The notes below the pieces were generated by a model. The model was not told where the DNA came from. It saw nothing but the letters and a program-made list of their open reading frames with translations, and made no database searches. Positions 37,701-47,047 of a stretch of DNA of 64,000 nucleotides are shown here, one piece after another (within the stretch, counting starts at the first letter, position 1; each line of letters begins with the position of its first letter). The stretch spans positions 38,618 to 102,617 of the forward strand of contig MEHQ01002583.1 in the NCBI GenBank assembly GCA_008828725.1, read 5' to 3'. Source of the stretch: Saccharina japonica (Eukaryota; Sar; Phaeophyceae; Laminariales; Laminariaceae). The position numbers and the translations under genes were made by a program.

Positions 37701-40700
37701 TATAGGCGGTACACAGGATCCCTCCAGAAACATGTTGTAGAAAAGGAAGAAAACGTAAACCTTGTTGATTAATGCGGTCTGAAATCCCGGCACTGTTGCT
37801 ATCGACCAATAGGATGCCTGTTTCTTAATGTGAAGTGCAATAAAGACAGGATAAACTATACCTCTCATCCCTGGGGACTGGCTCGGGGACCGGCTCTCGG
37901 TTGTCGACAGCTTAGAGCGACGGTGACGGCGCGACGCGACGTAATACCTAGTAGTGTTGCACAGGTTGTGGCACCCAGCCTCCTTGCCAATGGGGCATGG
38001 CAGGGCTGAAGCGCTCTGGATTGTGCTACCCAGTTAACGATGGGAGTGTTGATGTCGGATGCCGTTGAGCGTTTGTGTATATGGCGTAGGGACTCTCAGC
38101 AGTGTCGTGTGAAGGGTTGTGCTGCTGTGTGTGCTAACGCTGGGTCTGCTGGGTATGTTCTGGATAAAGCACTGGCTTGTTTGTGGGCAGTGGGGACGGT
38201 TTAAATATTTGAATGCTCGAATTCAGCGTGCCTGGCTGCAATATGTCCGAGGAAAAAACTGTTCCCAGAAAGTTATGATATCAACCAAGTGGAGCACTCT
38301 ACTGGAGGGAGGATCATTCTGCTGGAGGACTCTCGTGCTGGATCAGGGGCGATAATCAGCGCGGACTTGCTAGGGTACCACTCAGCCGCCTCTTGTTTTC
38401 TGCTGCTGCTGCTGCTGCTGCTGTTGCCCATTGCTGTGCGATGTGTGACGCTGTGGCTGCAAAGTTCTGATCAGCTGTGGGTTTTGTAACCCTGTCTCAC
38501 AGCACTGCCAGTTGCTATCGGCCAATAGGATGACTGTCTCTTAATCTGAACTGCAATAAAGCCAGAATGGAGCTACGTACCTCATCCCTGGGGACCGGCT
38601 CGGGGACCGGCTCGCGATTGTCGACAGCTCAGAGCGGCGGTCACAGCGCGGTGCGACGCGACCGAGACCTAGTGTTGCACAATCCCAGCCTCCCTGCCCA
38701 TGGGGTAAGTCGGGGCTGAAGCGCTCTGGATCTTGCTACCCTATTACAGGCAGAATAGCAGCATTTTTATATAATATATACGTATACGCAATTCCTCGAT
38801 AGGCGGGACCCTACGAAGGTCATATTTTTCAGCCTGCTATTTTTTCACGAAATTTTTATGTACAGCCAGTATATTCGATTCGTATTTATTCAAGTATGCA
38901 TCAGTAGTACGTATACGAAAGTTTAAACACGGGCCGCGGGTGGCTAATATTAAGGCAAAATATATCACATCATATCATAGTATATGTACGTAACATGCAC
39001 ATGTCTATCAGGCATACCTACGGTCGCCGCGGTAGTCTGTTAATACGAGTAGCAGATAACTATTAATACCAAGACTGTTAAGTTGGAGGTCGAGGGTTCG
39101 AGTCTCCGTATAGAGATTTTTAGATATATATTTTTTATCTCAAATGGCACCAACTGACTGCCGAGAGCGCATACCAGTATCATTTTTTTTTTTTTTAAAT
39201 CAGTTGTGAGATCGAGGATTTCGTCGAAATTCCTGTTTGCTATATACGATCGCGCGTACTTAACTTACGGGTTTTATGTCTCCTCATGCAGGATGTACAT
39301 ATATAGCGTGGGTAAGCACACTTCGACGAGAGTTGACGAGGGAAGAAAGTGCTGAAATCTTCTCGCGATAAAAATGCAAGGCAAGAACCGCAGCGGGGAA
39401 GGAGGAAGGAGGGAGANCACTCTGACTCGTGCGGAGCTTGTGGCCACGCAGTACTTGTGTAGTCTACAGTAGATAGACCACATGTTTCTAACTTTATTTA
39501 TCGGGAAAAAAAATGAGGGCTCTGCTCCAGAGCGTGTTCTGGATGTCGTTCCGTCCGTAGAACACAGCAGTTCCACGGACCCTATTAATAGTAATATAAT
39601 AGTAATACTCTCGTTCGTACGTAGTGCGTTCGGGATTGTAGGCTCCTTATCGCGGGTTTCAGAACTGAAAAAAATCTCACACTAATTCCAAGTAGTTTTC
39701 CCCCAACTACGTGGGACCAGTTCTTAACCCTTATAGGACTGGAGTCCCGTTTTGGGGACAAACTACTCAGAATTAGAGTGCTTTGTCCCCAAAACGGGAC
39801 TGCAGTCCTTAAAGGGTCAAGTTTACCTAACGTATGTGAACAAAGATGTCGGGGACAGGACTCTTTCAACCCTTGACAGACAGCAGCTTTGCCGTGACTG
39901 ACACTAAACTACTAGGTTTTAGAGTGGAAGACTTATTATAGGCCCTACACCCTTGACAGCGAATGTTTTGCCTTGCTTGACATGTCTCCCGACATCTTTG
40001 TATATGAAAGGCAAGGCCGGACAAGCGGCAGCACGCGAACAACCTTGACGTATGCGTATAGCGCTCAACCGGCGTGTCACGTAGTTCACAACTTCGGATA
40101 CTGTATTGAATACGGCAAAACGGCTGACTGCAGAAAAAAAAATCGCTACTTTCACTTTCCACCTTAACTCGAAGTTGATGAATATAAACGGGATTATCAT
40201 ACAAAAAAAAACTATGTCGGTATCATCTTTATATTATACATACCTGTACGTATAATATGTACTATGTACGTATATATAATACGAGGTTTTACTGTAGGTT
40301 TCACCATCAACGGCTTTCTGAACAAGCCGTGGTCACGTGGTCACAGGTGTCGTCCCTGCACCCCTCCGGTACAAACATGCCTCCATTTGTATCCCGCGTA
40401 TGGTTCAGCATTCCCACTGGTCGTCGATTTTCATCGGCATTTTCTAACTCCCGCTCCGCTATTGTACGAATAGTACCTTTTCATGCAAGAAAAAACCCCA
40501 CCAGTGCATATCATGATGTGTGTGTGCACGTTCCGTGGACTTTGGTGAGACTTGAACGCACGAAATCGATTTTCGTATATACGCATATATTATATATACC
40601 GCTAGACCATGACACAAGCCACCTGGGACGCATATATTGACGTACTATTCAATATTATGAAGACTTCCTTTTTTCCGTTCCATTTATTTTATCTTCGCCC

Positions 40701-43700
40701 TTCCTTTCTTTCTCCTTCCTCGAGTGGTAACTCAGATCCGGGGTCACAAAGTAGGCTTTTTGGTTCCTTTTTATTTTTTCAAATAAAGACAAAATCTCTC
40801 ACCACGGTGGGATTCGATCCTGGGTACCAATGATAGTAGTCTTTGAAGCTGACCACTACTCTACCGGGGCGACCGGCTGGCACCAACTGACTGCCGAGAG
40901 CGCATATCATTTTTATTTTTTAAAAAATCAGTTGTGAGATCGAGGATTTCGTCGAAATTCCTCTTTGCTATATACGATCGCGCGTACTTAACTTACGGGT
41001 TTTATGTCTCCTCATGCAGGATGTACATATATAGCGTGGGTAAGCACACTTCGACGAGAGTTGACGAGGGAAGAAAGTGCTGAAATCTTCTCGCGATAAA
41101 AATGCAAGGCAAGAACCGCAGCGGGGAAGGAGGAAGGAGGGAGAAAAGCCTACTTTGTGACCCCGGATCTGAGTTACCACTCGAGGAAGGAGAAAGAAAG
41201 GAAGGGCGAAGATAAAATAAATGGAACGGAAAAAAGGAAGTCTTCATAATATTGAATAGTACGTCAATATATGCGTCCCAGGTGGCTTGTGTCATGGTCT
41301 AGCGGTATATATAATATATGCGTATATACGAAAATCGATTTCGTGCGTTCAAGTCTCACCAAAGTCCACGGAACGTGCACACACACATCATGATATGCAC
41401 TGGTGGGGGTTTTTCTTGCATGAAAGGTACTATTCGTACAATAGCGGAGCGGGAGTTAGAAAATGCCGATGAAAATCGACGACCAGTGGGAATGCTGAAC
41501 CATACGCGGGATACAAATGGAGGCATGTTTGTACCGGAGGGGTGCAGGGACGACACCTGTGACCACGTGACCACGGCTTGTTCAGAAAGCCGTTGATGGT
41601 GAAACCTACAGTAAAACCTCGTATTATATATACGTACATAGTACATATTATACGTACAGGTATGTATAATATAAAGATGATACCGACATAGTTTTTTTTT
41701 GTATGATAATCCCGTTTATATTCATCAACTTCGAGTTAAGGTGGAAAGTGAAAGTAGCGATTGTTTTTTCTGCAGTCAGCCGTTTTGCCGTATTCAATAC
41801 AGTATCCGAAGTTGTGAACTACGTGACACGCCGGTTGAGCGCTATACGCATACGTCAAGGTTGTTCGCGTGCTGCCGCTTGTCCGGCCTTGCCTTTCATA
41901 TACAAAGATGTCGGGAGACATGTCAAGCAAGGCAAAACATTCGCTGTCAAGGGTGTAGGGCCTATAATAAGTATTCCACTCTAAAACCTAGTAGTTTAGT
42001 GTCAGTCACGGCAAAGCTGCTGTCTGTCAAGGGTTGAAAGAGTCCTGTCCCCGACATCTTTGTTCACATACGTTAGGTAAACTTGACCCTTTTAGGACTG
42101 CAGTCCCGTTTTGGGGACAAAGCACTCTAATTCTGAGTAGTTTGTCCCCAAAACGGGACTCCAGTCCTATAAGGGTTAAGAACTGGTCCCACGTAGTTGG
42201 GGGAAAACTACTTGGAATTAGTGTGAGATTTTTTTCAGTTCTGAAACCCGCGATAAGGAGCCTACAATCCCGAACGCACTACGTACGAACGAGAGTATTA
42301 CTATTATATTACTATTAATAGGGTCCGTGGAACTGCTGTGTTCTACGGACGGAACGACATCCAGAACACGCTCTGGAGCAGAGCCCTCATTTTTTTTCCC
42401 GATAAATAAAGTTAGAAACATGTGGTCTATCTACTGTAGACTACACAAGTACTGCGTGGCCACAAGCTCCGCACGAGTCAGAGTGCATACCTATATAAAT
42501 CATAGATCATGGGGCGGTATTGGCACGTGAGGCGTTTATATTAAAATACGTATAATACATCTCAAGAGAAAAAAGAGATGGGTCACACTGCATGATATCA
42601 GTATGCGTACGAGGTACGCTACAGCAGTCGTAGCCAATACCCCGTAAAAAAAAAACTGAGTCGGGCAGAGCGCGAGTAATGAATAAAGCGTACCTTGGCC
42701 AGACCTTGGCGTACCAGTATATTTTAGGGAGGAACAAGGGCGCACAAAAAAAAAAAAAAACGACACCACACACGTAGGAAGGTCAGAATGAAAAACAAAC
42801 CGGATCGCTGTGATCACAGGACGAAATGAGCAAAAACCATTTATTTTTCGTTTTTTGTTTCCTTTTTTTAACTTGGTTAGAGACCCCCCCTATTTTTTTT
42901 TCGCTGGTCGGGGGGGGGGGGGGGGGGATGGGGAGAGAGATTAGTTGTAGGGATGCGAAGGTCTATGGTCATATGATCTACGGCGCAGTGCACAAATTGA
43001 TAGCGATGTGGTGTCGATAACTTTTTTTTTTGTGCGCCCCTTGGGAGGAATGGAAAAAAAAACAGGTCGCAAATATGTACTCTCTTTTTTTTTTAAATAT
43101 TAATAATACTCTTAGAATTGGTGGAAAAATGAGACCGATAAAAAAGATGAAACACAACAAGAACAATCGCTCAATCGCTTGCTGCGCTTCATGAAAATTC
43201 GAAAATTTTGCTGTTGGTTATTCGTCGTCGTTTGGCCCGCCTTTGGCGTGGTGGTTACGGTGGCGCTGTTGCGATGTTGCGATGTGCTCAAGGTTACGAC
43301 TGATTACGATACTCACTACACTGCTGCTGTGCGTAATTCAAATGGGCGATTGCTCGATTGCGGCCTGTGATACGTATATATATATACGAGCTGGTTCCAG
43401 GAAAAAGCGTAACATTACACCTTCGGGGAATAAAACGATGAATACACTGAAACTCGCAACACAAAGCATATCCACGAGACCGCATCAACAAGGCGAACAC
43501 ATCGGTGAAGCTGGTTTTGGCGTCCGAGCTGTAGTTCGTGAGATATGGGAATTGTTCGTATTACTTGGGAAGGCGTTGTTGTATAGGGATTTAAGCTGCC
43601 AATACTAAAATCCATATGATTCTTCTCTCGGCCATAATTCGGCCAATACGCGGAATAATTAGACGCGAGACGTGTTGATAGGATCGCATTAACAAGGGGA

Positions 43701-45766
43701 AGACGTCGATGATACTTGTTTTGTTATGCGATCCGTACAAGTGTGTACAAGTGTGTTATAATAAACGCCTGCTAAAGTACTAAACAATGTATCGAGCTCT
43801 TTGGAAACCCTAGGGGGACTATTTACTTTCACGGAAATCACTTTAGCGCCCGGATCCAAGAGGAGTTGGAAGACGAAATTTGGCAGGGTTGTTCTTCACG
43901 AGCATACGAAAAAACTGATTGATGGCCTTTTTTCATTTTCGTTTTCGTTCGTCGGTAAATTCGGGTCAAAGTTGCCGAAAAATATAAAAAAACGTTAAAA
44001 TATACCTCATTCACCAAAAAATAAAAAAATAAAAAAAGGCCATCAATACGTTTTTTCGTATGGTCATGAAGAACAACCCTGCCAAATTTCATTTTCCAAC
44101 TCGTTTTCCTTTAGGGCGCAAAAGTCTGAAGACGAAATGTTCCTGCTCTTGCTGGAACCAGCTCGTATATGTATATATTTTTTTTCCGTGCAATGAACCA
44201 GAATACTGCTGCGGGTATTTATGTGTGAGTAACCCCTCTCTGGGGGTTATTGGGAGTCGAGGTGCAAGTGGTATAATACCAGCAACACAAAGTAGCAGCA
44301 GTATGATACCTGGTACGAGCTTCTAAGTTTACCTGCTTGTTTGTTCGTTTGACGGTGTGACTTTCGGATGAACGTATCGCGCAGAACGCAGAACAACGGC
44401 TCTTGCGTTTTGTACATATATAGCTGCTGCGAGTAATCGTACTCTCTTTCTTCTGTTGCTTTTTTTGCAGCCGTTGTACTCCGATATTCGTACACATGAA
44501 TCATATATCGCTGCGAGTACCTACATATATGTATGGTATGTATGCGGTGCTTTTAGTTGGAAAACGTTGGAGGTTTCACGTAATTTCCGAAAGCCGAAAG
44601 GTGTACGTGCGACACTCGTATAGACTACAGACCTGTGCCTACAGGCCTACCTATCGTGCGTGCCGCAGACCTTTTACGATAATAAATATCATAGAATAAC
44701 TCTCACGAGGTGTGTTTGAAATTTTCCCAGTAGTATAACCATTTTGGTCGTAAATATAAGAACCGTTTACACATTAATATCGATACCACTTGGTCCTTAT
44801 ATTGAAATCCCAGAGTGGCGAACTATTAGACTATGTATATACGTATACAAAACATTTTCACTACGAAAATACGTATGCACTGACGTACGCGTACGTATGA
44901 AAATACGTGAGTACTCTTGGCACGAGGGCAACCAACATGGACTCACATCTGCAATACTCTCGCGGATGGCCTTTGTCACGTGTGTGCCCAGCAGCAAGGC
45001 GCCGAGAAATTCGAAGATCCCCGCCAACACGATGGCCTGCCTGAGGGACGTATGGCGCCAAAGACATATTATGTACACAGCAGCAGCACGAACAGCAGTA
45101 GGGTGTGGTACGCACTTTTTGCAGTGGACTACTGCTCATGTAGCTGAGTGTGGTTGGGGCTGAGAGGAACCAGGGAGTACGTGACATGGATGCCAGAAAA
45201 AATGCAACCCTGACTCCCACTCCCCAATTGAATTTGTGGTGAGAAAAGAGAATTCTCCTACCGACCGTGTCACAGCCAGCAGTAGCAAACAGCAGCAGTA
45301 GCAACGTAGGAACGCAGCAGAACAGCAAACAGGCCTTTTTTTCTAACCATCGCAGCCTTGACGCAGAGGCTCTTTTTCTACACTAATTACACAACAATGT
45401 TAACTATTCAATACTTGCAGCAGATTGCAGTGCTATTTTTTGCAGCTGCACAAAGGAGAGAGCACAGCAGCAGCAGCAAGCAGCAAGCACAACGGGATTT
45501 ATTTGTATTCTATAGATACACACACAACGCAGGCATGCACGCATGGCCCTGCGAGGAAGAATTCCGGGATGTGTTTGTGGTGGATTTACGGCTTACCTCA
45601 GCGTGACAGCTTTCGAGCCCACTGAAGTGGCGAAGGCATTGGCAACATCGTTTGCTCCAATCCCGAATGCCGCAATGAAAGAGCCGAAGACGCCGACAAT
45701 CACAATCCACAAAAACTGATCCGTCGTCTCCGGGACCAGGATACGCCCATCGGGTGGGGGGCTCAT
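28543..45766 (-). CDS. PiT/PHO4-family inorganic phosphate transporter, gene B (complete, six exons, 516 aa)
   Basis: Exons on the minus strand: 45766-45597, 45040-44947, 36403-36019, 35138-34957, 30204-29659 and 28716-28543 (stop TAG). All introns are GT-AG, the phases agree, and the spliced 1551 nt give 516 residues, a normal length for the family. It shows both family signatures, [15 protein letters not shown] (residues 37-51) and [12 protein letters not shown] (349-360), and both STTH motifs, PVSTTH (123-128) and [11 protein letters not shown] (441-451), as expected of two inverted half-domains. A charged loop (about 250-345) separates the halves. It ends with a last helix and an acidic, lysine-containing tail. 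The protein should import phosphate with Na+ or H+. It is a tandem paralogue of gene A. The exon 5 start is the least certain junction; ATCCGG a few codons later is an alternative. Confidence 0.94.
29659..30204 (-). CDS. Gene B exon 5 (residues 278-459)
   Basis: 546 nt, donor GAG|GTAAGC. It holds the cytoplasmic loop (residues 278-345, rich in charged residues), the second family signature [12 protein letters not shown] and the second STTH motif. Acceptor chosen at AACAG|CAACAACC; an in-frame alternative begins at ATCCGG. Confidence 0.9.
30362..30629 (+). mobile_element. MITE family M copy in gene B intron 4
   Basis: Left end GCATGTTACGATAGAGG; right end GGATGCACCTCTATCGTAGC. About 268 bp; the interior is more diverged than in the Copia-borne copies. 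Confidence 0.78.
30780..31850. other. GC-rich low-complexity DNA in gene B intron 4
   Basis: Contains imperfect repeats of GCTCGCTCTCTCCCC and CCCCCGCGTACCATA (about 30940-31010 and 31690-31855, with a partial copy near 31540) and CAG runs at about 31367-31392. It leaves the longest open frame in the window (30850-31728 minus, 292 codons), which shows no domain, and I do not call it a gene. Confidence 0.6.
31965..32165. repeat. Degenerate AGTACTCGGAGTAT tandem repeat
   Basis: Many overlapping forms of GAGTACTGGGAGTATGAGCA in both orientations over about 200 bp. Confidence 0.78.
32521..32712. repeat. Two tandem 96-bp units with telomere-like core
   Basis: Units start GTAAGAGAAAACCGTCATGG at 32521 and 32617 and end in AGGGGTTAGGGTTAGAG plus TTTTGGGGTCTACGC. 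Nearly identical, so the duplication is recent. Confidence 0.93.
33658..34820 (-). mobile_element. MITE family M copy expanded into a minisatellite
   Basis: In minus orientation the right terminus (complement of GCATGCCACGGGTAGAGG) lies at 33658 and the left terminus (CCTCTATCGTACGACG) at about 34820. The left-terminal part of the MITE, from the TIR through GGTATACC, TTTGGCTGAAATATTTTCTG and GAAATCCTGAC/CATTCTTGTG, is tandemly repeated about seven times with unit starts at 33891, 34029, 34166, 34307, 34448, 34589 and 34727. Periods are 137-141 bp. Alignment with 15958-16211 and 56603-56852 shows the same order of landmarks. Repeat frames on the plus strand stay open but are not genes. Confidence 0.86.
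34957..35138 (-). CDS. Gene B exon 4 (residues 217-277)
   Basis: 182 nt, acceptor TGAAAAG, donor GTG|GTGAGT. With the single base left from exon 3 it reads [14 protein letters not shown], then a membrane helix ([19 protein letters not shown]) and a hydrophilic loop. The phase requires this acceptor rather than the AG 20 nt downstream. Confidence 0.92.
35690..35867 (+). mobile_element. MITE family M, 3' half, in gene B intron 3
   Basis: Carries TATAGAGCTCCTCAATAAGT, GACCACCCTCAGAAGGC and the right end TGCACCTCTATCGTAGCCTG. The left part is missing or unrecognisable. Confidence 0.78.
36019..36403 (-). CDS. Gene B exon 3 (residues 89-217)
   Basis: 385 nt, acceptor ACTCCAG, donor AACG|GTAAGA. 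It encodes [31 protein letters not shown] and helices through [12 protein letters not shown]. Confidence 0.95.
36404..36710 (-). pseudogene. Degraded tandem copies of the exon 3 boundary of gene B
   Basis: At about 36705-36630 (minus) the sequence reads [14 protein letters not shown], a decayed copy of the start of exon 3, again after a splice-like CCCAGG. The following intronic block, GCGTTGAG(T/A)GCGTTGATCGA and CTGCCCAA, occurs at about 36450-36490 and again at 36600-36630, so exon edge and adjoining intron were duplicated together. The copy lacks the rest of the exon and is not used in my gene model. Confidence 0.75.
36776..36868. mobile_element. MITE family 3 hairpin copy
   Basis: Left arm AACCCTTATAGGACTGGAGT, then CCCGTTTTGGGGAC; right arm GTCCCCAAAACGGGACTGCA, then GTCC-GGGTT. 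93 bp. The same element lies at 39726-39818 and 42085-42178. Confidence 0.9.
37137..37640. repeat. Dispersed repeat G, copy 2
   Basis: Matches 22395-22880 from the GGCGTGGCATG block through GACTGCTTCAGAGGCGAGAT to GTTGCCCACGGGTGTTCGTT. Class unknown. Confidence 0.75.
37779..38757 (+). mobile_element. TRIM-like element: two 260-bp direct repeats around a non-coding core
   Basis: Terminal repeats at about 37779-38037 and 38497-38757 share TTGCTATCG-CCAATAGGATG, GCAATAAAG (polyadenylation-like), GGGGACCGGCTCGGGGACC-type blocks and GGGCTGAAGCGCTCTGGAT. The core of about 460 bp includes a CTG run and no coding domain. This is the layout of a terminal-repeat retrotransposon in miniature. A related solo repeat lies at 53175-53490. 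No target duplication was confirmed. Confidence 0.62.
39062..39416 (+). mobile_element. SINE-like sequence ending at an ambiguous base
   Basis: A tRNA-like GTCGAGGGTTCGAGTCTCC (box B) lies at about 39090-39108. From 39141 the sequence matches 40880-41143 in direct orientation (GGCACCAACTGACTGCCGAG onward, then the SINE body). The match stops at the N at 39417. Confidence 0.75.
39418..40760. repeat. Left arm of a 1.34-kb inverted duplication
   Basis: 1343 bp, reverse complement of 41144-42485 with only a handful of differences (for example near 39810, 39930 and 40138). The arm contains MITE family 3, repeat H, a tRNA-like segment and part of a SINE. Confidence 0.95.
40797..40880 (-). other. 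tRNA-like sequence (SINE head or tRNA pseudogene)
   Basis: Minus strand: CGGTAGAGTAGTGGTCAGC (box-A-like) and CCCAGGATCGAATCCCACC (box B), spaced about as in a tRNA. The outer stem does not pair well, so I do not call a functional tRNA. It lies in the spacer between the inverted arms. Confidence 0.55.
41000..41240 (+). mobile_element. SINE copy spanning the inner edge of the right arm
   Basis: Runs from CGACGAGAGTTGACGAGGG through TTCTCGCGATAAAAATGCAA and TGACCCCGGATCTGAGTTAC to AAGATAAAATAAATGGAACG with an A-rich tail. The part after 41144 also exists inverted at the inner end of the left arm (about 40660-40760). Confidence 0.82.
41144..42485. repeat. Right arm of the 1.34-kb inverted duplication
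   Basis: 1342 bp. Together with the left arm and a 383-bp spacer it makes a 3.07-kb quasi-palindrome inside gene B intron 2. It holds a tRNA-like segment at about 41290-41370 (ATGGTCTAGCGGTATATA and GCGTTCAAGTCTCACC). Confidence 0.95.
43377..44178. mobile_element. Foldback element in gene B intron 2
   Basis: Outer ends TATATACGAGCTGGTTCCAG (43377) and CTGGAACCAGCTCGTATATG (to 44178). An inner inverted pair of about 90 bp, GAAATTTGGCAGGGTTGTTC (about 43876) versus GAACAACCCTGCCAAATTTC (about 44071), would form a long stem around an A-rich loop. No coding region seen. Confidence 0.85.
44735..44818. mobile_element. MITE family 2 copy
   Basis: 84 bp. Left arm TAACCATTTTGGTCGTAAAT; right arm ends CCTTATATTGAAATCCCAGAGTGG. 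It lies 129 bp from gene B exon 2. Confidence 0.75.
44947..45040 (-). CDS. Gene B exon 2 (residues 57-88)
   Basis: 94 nt, acceptor CCCTCAG, donor GAT|GTGAGT. It encodes [18 protein letters not shown], then [13 protein letters not shown]. The 3' junction is at the same codon as in gene A; the 5' junction is four nucleotides earlier. Confidence 0.93.
45597..45766 (-). CDS. Gene B exon 1 (residues 1-57)
   Basis: 170 nt ending in phase 2, donor [31 protein letters not shown] leads into the GANDVANAF signature. The N-terminus is seven residues shorter than that of gene A. The ATG is the first in frame after an upstream CTAACACC. Confidence 0.93.
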
Positions 45767-46860
45767 GGTGTTAGAATAGTCCCGTACTCCTCCTTCCCTC
45801 TCCCTCTTGCTTCAGAAACGTGCTATTGCTATGGCAGAGAGCTGGTCGAACGCTGGCTTTGGGGCCTCAAACGCCATACTGTCTCTGGCAAACTCGTTGC
45901 AAACTCGTAACTACTGAGAATAGCACCGAAAAAAAAGAATATCGAATACTACGTATCACGTGATCTCGTGGTATGCGTATAATAATATACGAGGTATATG
46001 TATACATGTATGTATACGTAAATACATACTACCTGGTACGATATTGGTACGTGCGTACGTTTCTATACGTACCTTTGATAATTTTGGTACGCATATACCA
46101 ATACTTAATTTTATTATTTACTTGTGATTTGACCTCTTCGGGCATCACCAACCACATCATCGTTGTTTTTTTGGGGGATAAACTACTCGGAATTAGTACA
46201 CGTACGGGTTAATTTTTGCGGTGGTAGCAAAATACAGCTCGTAAAATGATATTTACGTGCTTTTCTACACGTTCTTATACGTCTTACGTACAAAACCTAG
46301 CCTGTGAGATCAAAAATAGATTTTCCTCAAACTTATTTTTGGATACGAGTATGTCTTATGTGTGTTGTGTGTTGTTTTCACATTCAACCCGTTCTTTCTA
46401 CCCACAACTACCGGTACATCATCAGCACACCCTGTCCTGATTTCTAATCCTAGAGATATGCAAATTATGTGGTCACAGCCTGTGAGTGAGACAGAGAAAA
46501 AAACAAAACAAAATAAACGCAAATGGGTGGATGGATAAAGCAAGTGAAATGCTAACGTACCGGGTACGAGAACACAACGACACGAGCCAAACCAGAAAAA
46601 TACGAACACAAACACTATAAAAAACGAAGTGTGAAACGAAACAGAATACAAATAATGACGCAAGGAAACAGAAGCGCTCCTAGAAGGAAAGCATACGTGC
46701 CCACGAAGAACAGATAACTGCCGAACGGGCGAAACAACACGAAGAAGAGGAAGACAACGGCATAGGAAGGGGGGGGGGGGAGGAAACACACGGAGAAACA
46801 AGGCAAAAAAAGCAACAAAGAAGACAAGAGAGAAAATAGAAAAATCGTTCTCAAGGCGAT
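45767..46860. other. Upstream region of gene B
   Basis: About 1.3 kb separates the ATG from the next element at 47048. I find no convincing TATA box or operator; AT-rich TACGTATA-type motifs are dense at 45940-46100. On the minus strand 46500-46850 is strongly pyrimidine-rich and leaves an open frame (46310-47044) that I treat as doubtful. Confidence 0.5.
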
Positions 46861-46879
46861 GATAGTAACATGAGTTCCC

Positions 46880-46990
46880 GTCTCTGCTACTAAACCGATA
46901 CGGGGGCCCTTCTACCATCTCCTTCCTACTTTCATCAATAGCGGTGTCAATAGCCGATACTACCGCTACAGCTCCCCCCCCAGTGAACGA
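46880..46990 (-). mobile_element. Possible LINE 3'-end fragment
   Basis: Minus-strand text around GGGGGGGAGCTGTAGCGG, GCTATTGACACCGCTATTGA and GGTAGAAGGGC aligns loosely with the 3' end of the LINE at about 49332-49420 (GGGGGCAGCCGTATTGATAC and GGTAGATCGTGTGG), both followed by ATCGGTT. Short and diverged. Confidence 0.4.
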
Positions 46991-47047
46991 CTCAACAAGA
47001 AGCAAACTAGCAAACAAAATAAACCAACAAATAACATAATTCAAGGG

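Larger units (their letters stand above)
36404..44946 (-). other. Gene B intron 2 (about 8.5 kb)
   Basis: No coding exon is needed here: exon 2 (SIAD) joins directly to exon 3 (DECFADNPG) in phase 0, as in gene A. The intron holds a degraded exon copy, repeat G, a TRIM-like element, SINEs, MITEs, a 1.34-kb inverted duplication and a foldback element. Stretches 38760-39060 and 42490-43370 show only poly-A/poly-G runs and no element I can name. Confidence 0.82.

Noticed and set aside
40797-40880. Functional tRNA gene
   Set aside because: Box A and B are present but the acceptor stem does not pair, and similar tRNA-like heads sit on SINEs nearby.
46310-47044. 244-codon minus-strand frame beginning with a signal-peptide-like MNYVICWFILFASLLLVES
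   Set aside because: Most of it is a pyrimidine-rich tract giving phenylalanine-rich text, and part resembles a LINE 3' end. No conserved motif. Kept only as a doubtful frame in the upstream region.
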